The position numbers were made by a program, and so were the translations under genes. From Syngnathus acus (Eukaryota > Chordata > Actinopteri > Syngnathiformes > Syngnathidae): a DNA stretch of 64,000 nt. The stretch lies in the NCBI RefSeq assembly GCF_901709675.1, contig NC_051107.1, positions 4,406,001 through 4,470,000 of the forward strand. The letters run 5' to 3'. The notes beneath the pieces are model-generated. The model was not told where the DNA came from. It did no database searches and was given only the letters and a program-made list of their open reading frames with translations. This document shows positions 1 through 11,700 of the stretch, in pieces; the first letter of the stretch is position 1; the number at the start of each line of letters is the position of its first letter.

Positions 1-1625
1 ATGAACAAGCGGCGTGCTAACGTGAGCGCCCGCTCGCACAATTCACTCATCGAGTGACTGACAATGAAAAAGCCTCATCAAATGACACAATTTGAACGAG
101 CGGGGGCCCATTGGAGAAAAAAAATCCACACTGAATTAGCGATGCGACAGATATGCTGATTGCGGCCACTGTGGATTAAACATGATCTCATAATTCGATA
201 TATGAAAACAAAAAAGATCAATTCATTCAAATGAAGCTCTTCCTCGGTTATATGTGCTATTTATTTGGATTATTAACATTCCAGGCACACGTAGCCTTGA
301 CGAGGAAAAAGGGCTGAGTGATTTAGAAACATAATCTAACTGCATTTTTTTTTTCTTTTCTTGAATCAAAGTGCTGCGTCGAAATAGAACGCCGCGTTAG
401 GGCTTCTGCACTTTTCCCGTGCCAGGAGCCACTAAAAAGGCCACGCGCACACACAAAGCCCGCCATCATCAGCACTGCATTAAACAGAGTTACATCACCG
501 TTTTGGCACATGCTGACCACATCGTGGAGCAGATGCAAAGAGGAGAGAGAGGTCTTTTTGGCCTGTGGCTGCCGCGAAAAGAAAAGCAAAGCGCCGCAGC
601 ACCCCCAACAGAGCAAAGGATGAAGAGAGAGAGAAAAAAAAAGTGCGCATTTATTTTTAATTGATGCGTGGCACTTTGGCCACCGGTTGTGCGTGGGGGC
701 TGCCGAGAGGGCGGCGAAAACGACAAGACAAACGAGGAGAGGACCTGACACAACAGGGACGAGGGAAAAGTTCGGATGAGTTGCGAGTGGAGGGATGAGG
801 AGGCGCGTCGCCATGGCAACAGCTGCATTCCTGCCACCAAGCATTCCTGCTCCGACTCTCATACGAGCAAAAATCATGTGGCGTAAACGCCGGCGATTTG
901 AAGCCGGTCCAAGTTGTCCCCGGCCCACAAGCCACCACCTCCCTCCAGTTTCCTGGCGCTTTCCACGGCTCGTATCACACGGCAGACAGGCTGGCCTCAG
1001 GACATGGGGGGGGATAATGAGCCGCAACCCACCTGACATCAATCAGCCCGTTTCTGCACAGGTCATCGCCCTACGCGTGACCTTACATGCTAAGCAGACT
1101 GCCGTCGCCAACGGAGTTTTACAAAACATGAAATGGTCCGAGGCATGAAGAACACCACAATGCTTAAGTGCGCTGACATTTTCGCGTGCGCCTCAGACGA
1201 CCGGGTGACACTGCTAACCAATTTGGAAGGACCGGCAGAGCTCCTGCGCTACACGGCCGGCTCGCTGATAATGTTTCATTGGCGATGAATGAGGACAAAG
1301 AGCATTCTCGCAAAACAAAGGCAGGCGCCCGAGCTAATTAAAACACGTCGTTTCTGCTTCGAACTATTCCCGACACTTTGCATGTTGGGCGCAAGCGCGT
1401 GACTCATTAGTTGCTAAGCGCTAATTCCCCTCACGTGCTCCTTTTTTTCTCGAGTGCTCTCCAGGCGCCGCGCAGAAACCACTCGAGGCATGACGACGAA
1501 AGAGGCTTTGAGCGGAGATTTTGCGAGGAGTTCAACGAGTACGCCGTTCTCACAATGGGCCAATGGTTGCTTAGCAGATAGCAGCTGTTTGCGGAGTACA
1601 ACCGAGACTTCGGCTCGTCTCTTAC
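1..1625 (-). other. tbc1d22a intron 5 (no exon seen)
   Basis: Sequence downstream of the exon 5 donor. I looked for the next conserved exon (motif WSGIPK and neighbours) on the minus strand and did not find it, so the intron extends past the left edge. It holds a perfect RFX X-box palindrome at 807-820. The long open frames on both strands between 323 and 1148 have no recognisable similarity. Confidence 0.7.
807..820. promoter_or_regulatory. RFX X-box palindrome (GTCGCCATGGCAAC)
   Basis: Exact match to the RFX X-box consensus GTNRCCNNRGYAAC. It lies in a tbc1d22a intron in a locally GC-rich stretch. X-boxes of this form are common in conserved vertebrate noncoding elements. Function here is inferred from the motif only. 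Confidence 0.5.
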
Positions 1626-3999
1626 CGAGATCTGTATTGGGGCCAGCCAACAACTGCTTGAACTTATCCAGACGTGACGCTTCCCTTTCCGTCATGGCTG
1701 GAGTGCCTGATGTGTTCTGGTCGGCCATGCGCGCCACGAGCGGGATGACGGGCCGGTGTGGCAGAGAGCGCTGTCTGTACAGGGCTGCGTGCTCACCTGC
1801 TGCATCTGAAAGAGAGAGAAAATTTTTATTTTTATTTTATATGTATACACAGTACACAAGTCCGCTATGAATGAATAAAATGTCGCTTTTGTGGGGGGGG
1901 CATTTCAAGCTGGCGGGTTCTTTTCAAAAGAATGACCCATTTTACATTAGAGGAGGAAAATGCGCCAAAGGTAAGATTACGTACTACATTGCAGCATGCC
2001 ATCCAAATCTACTTTATGAAAACGATGCATGTGACCATTTTTCTTTTAATGTCGTTTCGCTCCAAGCGCGTCGCCTGGTGAAAATGATGATAATTACTGA
2101 CCCTCCCTCCCACCCACCACCACAATGTGCGCAATTGTGTGTGAAGCCACCATGGCATCGAGTACAACCTTAAAACACAGCGTATTGTTTGCCCACCTGC
2201 TAGATGCACCCGCCATTTATTTATTTATTCAGGTTTACATCTCGAATGTTGAATTTTTGCATCATGCAGGTGTAAAATAACTTTTCTTACATATGCGCAT
2301 ATCGGTGCGATCCGACAGCACGTGCCAGCTCGGGGCCGCGTCGTCTCCAAGGAGATGAGAAGGAGCGCCGGAGGGCAGCGGTCTGTTTATGTAATCATAA
2401 CACGGCAGCGCGAATGTACATCTGTACTGTATTGATAATAACTTACTTTTTATTCCGTTTGAATAACACGTCGCAGTGCTGCAGAGTGCAATGAAGATCG
2501 CAAACCTTTGTTGACCCCCCCGTGCCTTTATTCAGAAGCATATCGGTAAAACTTTACAAATTCTTTTTTTTTTTTTTTAAATCATCATTGAAATAAGTGA
2601 AATTAATCTGTGAATGTCATGTCAAATTTTACTGCGCAACCACAACAACATCACATTTTGGTTTCTCAGTATCATTGCACTTTTTAACAAGGTTTCCAGT
2701 ATTTTTCACCCCCCGGAACATTTTGGTTCAACTCTTAACTTTGAAAGCTCTGCTGTACGAATGCCTGCCGAGCGATAATTGCGCCCCCAAACAACAAGCT
2801 CCCCGCTTCCGAATCATTTGAACGCCGTAAACGCGAGCGCAGACAGGCGGCTGCCGAGAACGCTCCAAACATCAGACGAGTTCAATTCTGGCCTGTCGTC
2901 AAGTTGCTCCGGCACTTCTCTCCGACGATGCGCTGCCAGAAATCATTAGCATCATCTAATGGCATGTTTGCTGCTCACCTCACAGGCGCAACTCCAGTTT
3001 CAATTTTTTTTCTTCTTCTCCCCCTTCAGCCCTAATTCACCCCCTTACAACTAAACGTGATGATATAATAATGAGAATATGAAGATCACTCCAGTTGACA
3101 GCTTGGGTTGTAAAGACGCCAATCTAAGTAAGAGGACTATGCACATTTTGGCTTGATGTTCCCCTTGCTAATCTGTGGCCTCGTGGCTTGCAAAACAAAG
3201 CATCACATAAGAGTGAAAAGAAAAAGGCGGGGGGAAAAAAGAGGCGCTAACCTTTCGGTGATCCAATGCGAGCTTCGCTGTGGGATTTTACCAGGCGACC
3301 TTCAGTGTCGAGGCTGTCCGGGAAAGCGAAGGAAACCTCCGGACTGGTCAAGTCTCCCTCCTCGTCTTCCTCATCCTCCTCATCGTCGTACGCCGTCTCC
3401 TCCTGTAGATCGTCGTCCCTCTGGGGGTCGTCCAGCTTTTGTCTCTCCTGCAACTTGCTGTGATTCGCAATCACCTACGGAGAGGGTGGCCAAAGTTTGA
3501 CGTGTCGCTCGCCGGGCGACCCGAGAATACCAGGGTTACCTTATTGGCAGTTTCCATGACAACCTCGATGTTGAGGTTCTGCGCGGCCATGGCCAGCAGC
3601 TCGTCGTCGTCATCACAGACATCCCAGGCGTCGCTTGTGATGCTCTCAAACTCCTGGAACGTAGTGGCCTTCTTTGGCTTGCCCGGCGTGGAGGGAGATG
3701 GTCTCTGGCCAGCTTTAATCAAACTGACAAAAACATATCATGATGATTATTGGGGCACGTGATCGTCTCAACATGGAATCAATCAGATCTCAGAAACTCT
3801 TGTTGCACACTTAAATTTCAGCTTAGGGGCCACTGTGCACCTAGTAAACAAAATAAACAAATAGTCTGGAACCCTGATTTCATTAGGTCATACAAAGCAG
3901 TTCAACCACAACTTGATTTTCTGGTAAGGCCACTTCCTCCTCCAAGACAAAATACCAAGCAACTGTAGGAAGAAAGAAGTCAATGCACCACACCCGACA

Positions 4000-4031
<32 letters not shown>

Positions 4032-4557
4032 TACATACAAACACACACACACACTAGTTGCACTTACTTAGCGTGAAGAAGTGGGTCAAAGGGGGGATGC
4101 TGTGCGCCATACACATGCTGAATGCTGAGGAAAGTGACACAGAAAGACACGGAATGAACTGTCAGGGCGTCCATGCACATGCTGATCTAAGATCGCGACT
4201 ATAAAAGCCAGTGCAGCCATGGTATTGTCAAATCTGATCTGATGTGTGCTGTTGTGAAATGACAAGTCTGTGATTGCGATAGCCGCTATTAGCATCGCAT
4301 CTTCGGCCGGCTTGTAACGTGTGATTCCCGCAACGAGGCGAATGTGAAGAACACGCAAGCAGTGTGAAAGCCGCGATTGTTATATTTGCCAGCTTGACAA
4401 GTTAAACCTTAAGGCTGTATCCCAGCAAGTGTTGCTGAACGTGAATTAGCCTCGCTAGGCTAATGTAGCTATTCGTAGGGGAACACGTCACTCACCTGCC
4501 GGGAACCTTCGCCGCATTCCTTTTCCAAAACTGCTTTTTGTTTCCGTCACCCGACAT
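1626..4557 (-). CDS. tbc1d22a: TBC1 domain family member 22A, 5' part (5 exons, partial)
   Basis: TBC1D22A is a TBC-domain protein of the Rab GTPase-activating type, linked to Golgi and 14-3-3/ACBD3 binding. Only the N-terminal 235 residues are here; the catalytic TBC domain is off the left edge. Coding exons on the minus strand: 4557-4496, 4124-4068, 3723-3540, 3474-3252 and 1805-1626. All have GT-AG borders and the phases join without a stop. The start is the ATG at 4557 (MSGDGNKKQFWKRN), matching the family N-terminus. Exon 2 reads IQHVYGAQHPPFDPLLH. Exon 3 carries TFQEFES..TSDAW and DDDELLAMAA. Exon 4 has an acidic stretch (DDEEDEEDEEGD). Exon 5 carries EREASRLDKFKQLLAGPNTD, diagnostic for the family. 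Exon 5 ends in phase 1 with donor GTAAG at 1625. No next exon was found in 1-1625. Confidence 0.93.
1806..3251 (-). other. tbc1d22a intron 4
   Basis: About 1.4 kb between exons 4 and 5, with donor GTTAGC next to 3252 and acceptor TTTCAG next to 1805. It is mostly AT-rich with homopolymer runs. No coding exon, RNA gene or repeat was recognised. Confidence 0.75.
4000..4054. repeat. poly-C run plus (CA)n microsatellite
   Basis: A run of 17 C (4000-4016) is followed by (AC)n to 4030, a short interruption, and (AC)n again to about 4053. It lies in tbc1d22a intron 2, about 15 bp past the exon 2 donor. Confidence 0.9.
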
Positions 4558-4716
4558 TTTCCCCTTCGGGTCCGACCGGTCCTAAACAAAGACGCCCGGA
4601 CGCTGTCGCTACTGGCAAACCGTCAAATTCAGCTTTTATTTACACCAGGTTGCTTCCTGTAAAACTCAGAGCGCCGCCATGTTGATACTGGCTCGTCGCG
4701 AGTAAGCGCGTCTGTG

Positions 4717-4741
4717 ATTGGCCGCGTCTTCGCCGGCCAAT
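4717..4741. promoter_or_regulatory. Inverted pair of CCAAT boxes (NF-Y type)
   Basis: ATTGG at 4717-4721 and CCAAT at 4737-4741 flank a GC-rich core, about 160-180 bp upstream of the tbc1d22a start codon. Spaced CCAAT pairs are typical of NF-Y dependent, often bidirectional, promoters. Confidence 0.5.
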
Positions 4742-5185
4742 CAGAAGTGAGACCTGTTTGAGGAGCGGATGACGTCGTTATTCAATATTGTAGCTTTGTT
4801 GATAAAGCAAAAAGTGGTGTCAACTATCAAATGGGAGACCACCAGCATTAGGAATTTAGCAGAAAAAAAACCTTCCGATTATTTTGAGTCAAAATGCTCA
4901 AGTCAAAATGTACAGGCCAAAACAAAAATTTGCCATCAAGAATGTATTGTTGTATTAGATAAACGCAGTAAAGGGACTCAGGGTTGTTTTATTTCTATTT
5001 TGCAGAGTTAGTAGGTTAGTATTGTTGTTGTTGTAGTTGTTAGGAGCCCAAAGCAACTTTTTCCACATTATTTTCCCACAGGGGTCTCAAATTCCAAGTG
5101 GGACTATATTTTGCAATGATATTACACCAGCTGAGGTCACCATATCATAAAAAAAAAAAAAAATGACATGTTGTATAAGTTTGGG

Positions 5186-5199
5186 GGCCCCCTAGTGGC
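5186..5199 (-). promoter_or_regulatory. CTCF-like core motif, minus orientation
   Basis: The minus strand reads GCCACTAGGGGGCC, close to the CTCF core CCACNAGGGGGC. It lies in the tbc1d22a/cerk intergenic region. Motif match only. Confidence 0.4.
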
Positions 5200-5579
5200 A
5201 GGGTGCATCGTTGCGTTGGGTCATGAGAGCTTATTGTGCTGATGTGTCGAATTTGTTTCGCTGTCACACTCAAGCCAATGAATACTCACTCGGTCCCTTT
5301 CCCTGGTTTGGTTTATTCTACACAATGGGATACACAGGTATTAATAACACATTAAAACTCATGCCTAGCTGGTTTAGTCGTCTGATATTATAGTGGCTCA
5401 ACAAGCTGCACTCTGAGGCGGGGAAACTTTTTTTTCTTCCTGGTGTGAATCACCTCTTGCTTGTACAAAATCTTTGCGCCAAACGAGTTCCCCTGACAGT
5501 ATGAGACAAGACACACAAAACCGCATGTACTGAGTGAGCTCAGCCTGTTATGGTGGCAGCTGCAAGCGTTGACTGAATA

Positions 5580-5721
5580 ATGGATAATGGGAGTATAGTG
5601 TTGTTGTCAGACCTTTTCCACAAGTACGGGCAGGTACAGGTGGCTCTTTATCGGGATTTTCTTGCGTGGAAGGATATTAAAAAGAACTGGAGGAGAAGTT
5701 CTGGCAGCACTTCCCCAACAG
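5580..5721 (+). CDS. cerk: cerk exon 1 (start codon, PH-like region begins)
   Basis: The ATG at 5580 has A at -3 and G at +4. The exon encodes 47 residues with the pattern VLLSDLF..VQVALYRDFLAW, like the first strand and turn of the CERK PH domain, and ends in phase 1 at GTAAGT. Exon 2 starts in phase 1, so the join is clean. Human CERK starts MGA with a predicted N-myristoylated Gly2; here residue 2 is Asp, so that modification is not possible from this start. Another upstream first exon cannot be ruled out. Confidence 0.8.
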
Positions 5722-8700
5722 GTAAGTTTATACTTCGAGAAATCACATCTGTTTTTATCATATGTCAAAAACTTGATCATTAATTGAGGGTGACAAATAA
5801 TTGTATTTGTTTTTCTACTGTCTGGGCCTCCTAGGAACTTTGAGAATCATATTTATTTTGCATATTTGTAATTGTATTACATCATCCATTATAACAACTC
5901 TACTAAACATTTTCGACATTTACGGGGTGCGCACACTTGTGCAACCACATTGTCTCACTTGTTTTGTTTGTGACTTCACCTCTGTATAGTATTTATTTCT
6001 CAAATCACAAAAACCTGTGATTTGAACAGGGGTGTGTAGACCTTTCCAATCAATCCAGCTATCTATCCATATTTTCAAAATATTTTTTAGATTAGAATCT
6101 TAATTAATTTATTAGTAGCTATTAATAATCTTCTGTTTGTACTTTTTTTTTTGGGCACACCCCATCAAAGCAAACACGAGTATTAGCAGAAGGGTTAATG
6201 TTTGCTCATGTAAACGAGTTCCCCAGCCTAAGATCATTGTAGCGTATCCAGCGGGGCAATTATCGTTGGTACACTTCACTTTAAACCTGGCCATTGACCT
6301 TCTTCAAAGTGGTATCAAGCGCCCGATAATATGCCGCCATAAACACTTCTTTTTATTGAACCAATGTTCCAAGTTGGTCACATCAAAATGTCTCCCGGTG
6401 ATCGTTGCGACCAGAGCGTGTCACCGGGAACTTGGAGGTGGGACTCAAGATTGGAGACAAATTAGATCAAAATAGTTAAATGGCGCTAAAACAGTCTTTT
6501 AATGGGGGTAGTTTTACTCAAATTTTTTTTGTGGGGAAAATTGGAAATATGTGACAAAGAATTCAGCAGTGCAATGACTTTAACAAAGGTCATGTGAGCA
6601 TGCAACATATTCACTTTCCATTATTGCCAATGGGATTTTTTTTTTTTCTGCAGCGGTCTTATTCTAATTTGTAAAAAACAACCCCCGGGATATTTGTCTG
6701 CTTTTTTCAAGGAACAGGATACTGTACTAGTTTTATGCCCAGCGTTTTGGAAGTAATCCTGTTTGGTATGCAAATGATGAGTGTGTGTAGGGGGGGTTGT
6801 TTTTGTCACATTGAATATCCCAAATGCGTGCATCCAAATGCCACGGCTGATGGATGGAAAAGCAGATACGGGTTTAACCAGAGTAGGACAATTCCTCACA
6901 GATTGTATCTTTGGGGAATCACGTCATACGTTTGACACGACAGCCTCACTTTGGCCTGTTTCTCATGTTTGTCCTCCCCTTCAACCAGACATCCAGCGCG
7001 TGTAAACATCAAGACGACTCGTTATGAATCGTAAACGTCACTCGCGCATCGTGGCTGCGGACCGCAACGGCGCTGTTGACATTGAAGTGGATTTTCTTGA
7101 ATCAGAGCAGCTGTCAGTCAAATGTAGGGGCGGGATTCAGAGGGGGGGGGGTTCGCCTGAGATTTTATTTTAACACGCAACGTCCATATAATGCCGCCAT
7201 CCTTTATATTGATATTGAATGGAAGCTACCACCTGGAAGGGAGAGCTTTGAAAAACTCTCGGGGCTTCAAATCACTATGCTACCTCAAGCCCACCAAAGC
7301 CTCACATAGCGGGGTGGGGTGTTCGAGATATTTGCTTCATACAGATCCGGTGCATTGTAGTTGCACAATCACTTCGCTGTCCTCATGTGGCAACCATAAC
7401 AGGTAGAGTAAGTTTTTATCGGACTTATTGTTGCTGTAGCCGTGCAAGTTTAACCACATTGTTTGGCTAGGCAGTGTTTTTTTTTTGTTTCCCTCAATTG
7501 TAGGAACTGATGGAGCAGGTAGATCTGGAAAATCCCCACGGCTAACCAGCTGTAGTTTAAGCGCACGACCGACGGCGCTCCCGTTCCACCTTCCCCCTTG
7601 CCTGTCCTCTCGTCTCCATCTGTTTGCCTAAGCGCCGGTCGAGCGAAGCCGAGCGGCCTGTTTGACAGTCGGCTGCCGAGTGTACCCGGGCAGATCGGCG
7701 CTTTTGTAATCTAAAGCCGGCGCTCAATGCACAGCCCTGTCCGTACGTAAAGAGACGGCCGCGGAGGGAGCGATACGGTCTTGGAATGCCAGACAGCTGG
7801 AGATTGGGTAAAGCGCAGGTTTATACCGCATTACGGGCCTTTTTTTTATTGCCGTGATTGTATTTATTTACCTGCAGCAGCTGGGGTCAATAGACAGAGG
7901 AAGGAAGCTAATTACACAATGAATCAACGCAAAAGGGTGGAGACCTTCCGGCGGCGGTGCATCGCTATCCTCATCATTCACATTTTATCACTTTTTTTTT
8001 GTTTTTTTGGTATGGATGTCCACATCACTTATCTTGTCGCTCGCACGCGGCTTGGAGGCAGATACGTGAAAAAAGGAAAACGGCAAGGACTTCGACGACT
8101 CAGCGAGCGGCGGCTTTTCCTTCAACTTGCGCCGGCTTGTTCTCCAACACGTCGCTGTTGCCAACACGCAGTGGCGGAAAAGGGATTACATAGCCATCCA
8201 CTGTGTACAAGCGGGGGGGCGGACAGGGCAAGGGAGTGGACGTCAAAACGTTTTTTTTTTTTTGTCAGGCTGAAGGAAGGTGTGACGAGACAAGTCTTTT
8301 TTTTTTGTGTGAGGAATTCTGCCGCACATCAATTGTGAGAATGCCGAACGGCGCTCTTACGGCGCTTGCAATTACTCCCAAATGCATTCTAAGGCCCATT
8401 TCATGAACATAAAGCTCCTCTTTCTTTGCCTAAGATAGCACTTTTGTCTTTCTTAATTACCGTTCGAGCACATTGGCGCCGTCGTTCAATGTGACGCGAC
8501 AAATTTTGGTCTCTTTTTATGGGGAGAGTTCCGTCATATTTTCTTTTCTATTAGGGAATCAAACTGGGTTATTAGTGTTGTCTAGCATTGCAATGATCTG
8601 GCTCATGTGACAGGATGGGAACAAGAAGCCTGAGGATTTAAATCAAGTGTGGTCCCAATGAAGACAGATTAGTGGATTACATTCATTATGAGAGCCAACG

Positions 8701-11700
8701 TGGAACGCGCCAATGCCTCGTTTACATCGATACCACACCGATAGCTCGTCCCGTCTTCAACCTACTTTTTCAGTCCGAGACTTATTTTTTTTGCGATAAT
8801 CTCTCTCCGCGAGCACACAAACACATCCCGCTTCTAAAAAAAAAAACTGACATTCAGCGGCGAGGCGACCTATTGAGCTGAAAAGCGCCACACTGAGCGG
8901 CGCGGCGTGAATAGGAGACTCGCCGTGGCCCAGCGCCATTACTAAGATCCTTTCGGAGCACAAAGGGAAGGATGTCAGAGCGGAGCGGAGAGGATCTGGG
9001 CCTTGTACGGCCGAGGGGCTTAGCGTGTAGCTTAGAGGACTTCGCTCGGCTCCGAACTTGGGCAAATGTGCATGTGGAGGGGATGTGTTCTGGATGTGTG
9101 TGTGCTGATGGGATTATTGTGGACTCGGGTGCACATATCCAAGTGTGTGAAAAATATACTGTATTCAAATTACTCACCAAAATCAGCTCTTACGTGGTGT
9201 GATGCCACTTGTTGCTAGGCAGAAAATACCCCTTTCCTCTTGAGTGTCACTTTAAGACAGGGAGGAGAAGCATTATCGGCGCGATCGTAAACATGACAGC
9301 AACAAGCGAGATAACACGTCAGTCACTTTAACTTATCTTGTATGTCTACTGTGATTATTTTCCACCATTAATCATCTACTTTTGCTTATCGGTTCCACTC
9401 ACGTTAAATTAGGCGTCAGCATATTAGAATATGCGTGCAGTTTTCATTTTGTTGCCGTATAAATTGAGGAAAAGCGTAATTGAGGGTAATGCAATCACAT
9501 GCGCGGCGACGGAATCCCATTGACATTATGTTGAAATTGCCCGAGTGAATGTCGTATTACCGCCGCGCCGCCGTTTCCCTCAAGGCCATCACTCTTCCGC
9601 CTGTTTGTCAAAGTGTGAATATCGATGGCCGTAAACTTATTCATGCCCGCACGCCGCATCATCTTTATTTGAGAACGAAATGAAATCCCATTCCTGGCCA
9701 GACTCCCCGGAGAGAAATAATATGTAGCGCCGCCCGCCCGCCCGCCCGCCATCCATTTGGCCATATCAACTTCATAATTCGGGGAGGAATGAATGCGCCA
9801 GAGAGTTGAAGAGGTCACTTTAACTCCACGCCAGCGACGTCTTTTCCCCATCACTTAGTCAAGCTGCTTCCGAGTTGGGATAAATATAAAACTTATCCCC
9901 GAAACTGTATGCAAATGAGCTTTCAAGTTTTTTTGTTCTCAACCCTTCGCAGAAGTTTTTAGGAGCATTTGGCAAAGTCTCCCTTAAAATAATGAATTGG
10001 CAAAAAGATTGGCAGCGCGACGCCGCCCTTAATTTCCACGCTCGCTTCTTTTCAAGTTCAACATTAGTCCTTATTAAATTCTTTGATGTAACCGCCAGCA
10101 AGCGAGCCTTCTGTCTCACTCTCCACGGACTTGCGGAACGGGATCACGCCCTACTTAAAAAAATCTTTTAATGACCAGGGCTGGCTAACTGATGGATTTT
10201 TTTTTTTTTTCCACACGTGGAACCTTTAGAAAACTTAAATCGGGATGCGATTAGCTCAGCAAACACTTGCTGGGATCCCTCAGGGTTTTTCCTGCTACCT
10301 GTACATTTCTTTTGCTCTGGGCCCGCCCGTCCATCACAATTCAAGCAGCAGAAGACTAAACAAAGCGCAAATTTAAAATATTTCCCTGCGAGGTGGGAAT
10401 ACGTTTCATATTCATCAAACGTTCGTGTGAACCAACAAGTGCAAAAACGCTTCTCGTGTTTATAAAATTGTGTTATTGCAGCTCGCAGCCACGCCGCGCA
10501 CGTGTGTGAAATTGTCGCCGTGCACAAGACGGACACCGGCGACCAGACCAAGGCGGCGTCGAAGCACCTTCAGCTCAATCCGCACGCGTTCACAGGTATT
10601 GGGGAGAAACTGCTTCAATGTCACGGGGGAAAAAAAAAAAAAAAGAATGAATGCGAACGTTCAATCTTCTTAATGCTAAGCCGGCAAACGGCCGGGCAGT
10701 TATAAAGGCAATACATTAACAAGAATCTAAAGTAGCTATTTTGTAGATGGGGGAGTCGAAGATATCAATCAGCCATTAGATCGTCGCCAAACAAGATGAT
10801 CGGATTAACGTAACTCATTCGAGCGACTACCCAAAAGAAAGGATTCAGCTAATGTATGCATTAAAGCTCGCCATCATATTTTTTGCAAAAACTTGGCACG
10901 TCACATTCCCACTTAGGGCTATAAGAAAGATTTGCCGCCCACTCTTAAAACATTTATCCAACTCAAACTACTGATAAAAGAAATGCTCAGCAAGTCAGTC
11001 GAGTATTAAAAGCGCTCGGCGTGCACATTTTTTCCAGCCTGTGACGACGGTAAATATTCCAGAAAACTTCGCCGTGGGAGATTTTGCCGGGTTGACCTTG
11101 TGGGAATGTTTTTACCAAAAAAAAAAAAAAAAAACCTTTCACTGTGATTCATATCTGTGAGAAGATATTGAGTGGGAAAAAAAATAATCATGATGACTCA
11201 ACTCCACGCACTTATGACGCCGCCTACGCGTTGACGACACTGATTGTGATTGTTTGTTTTTTGTTTTGACGCAGTTTTCTACGTCAGGAGGGCGACGACG
11301 GCGCATCAGTGGCGATGTGACGACGTCACTTTTTACAGCGACAACCTGGAACTTTGCCGTCACTGGATTCAAACCATCAATGATCAAGTGTCAACGCAAA
11401 GTATGTATTTTTTACAGTGTGAGCTACTCCAGATCGAAATGCAAAGTCTTCCCGTTCCCCAAAGAGGGGAGGGTTATTACTATCCTTAGAAAACATGGAT
11501 TTCTTTCTTTTGTCGACACCCCCGAGGGAAGTCCTGAGGCAAATCTGGAAGAAAAAAAAAAAAAGTTGCTTTTCAGCAGCTCTGTCGCAGACAGTCCCCT
11601 CTCGGGCTCAGGCGTGTAAATGGCGGCATTGCAATTGAGATTCTGCTTTCTTTTCTAAACGGCACGATTCGCAGATCCCTATAGATGGCGCCGTTGCATT

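Larger units (their letters stand above)
4558..5579. promoter_or_regulatory. tbc1d22a / cerk divergent intergenic region
   Basis: The two start codons face away from each other about 1.0 kb apart. The part next to tbc1d22a (4560-4760) is GC-rich and holds a CCGCCATGTTG sequence (YY1-like, near 4675) and two CCAAT boxes in opposite orientation: ATTGG at 4717-4721 and CCAAT at 4737-4741, 20 bp start to start. The part nearer cerk is AT-rich with a CTCF-like motif at 5186-5199. A shared bidirectional promoter is plausible. Start sites cannot be set from sequence. Confidence 0.55.
5722..10481 (+). other. cerk intron 1 (4.8 kb)
   Basis: The largest intron of the gene. It holds a DNA-transposon remnant near 5921-6046, octamer motifs (ATGCAAAT) at 6768-6775 and 9909-9916, GC-rich stretches around 7560-7780, and a (GCCC)n tract near 9730-9750. 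The open frame at 7781-8338 on the plus strand has no recognisable domain and is judged chance. No nested gene was recognised. Confidence 0.7.

Noticed and set aside
323-1042. 239-codon open frame on the minus strand
   Set aside because: Low-complexity content, no recognisable domain, overlapping frames on both strands, and it lies in a tbc1d22a intron.
5005-5040. let-7-like word (GTTAGTAGGTTAGTATTGTTG)
   Set aside because: It only resembles the let-7 start, lacks the seed GAGGTAG and has no matching hairpin arm.
5050-5160. hAT-like terminal word (CAGGGGTCTCAAA)
   Set aside because: Only about 15 bp resemble fish hAT ends, with no second terminus or target-site duplication.
7781-8338. 185-codon open frame on the plus strand
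   Set aside because: Encodes runs from poly-T and basic residues, with no family similarity; it lies in cerk intron 1 with no splice logic.
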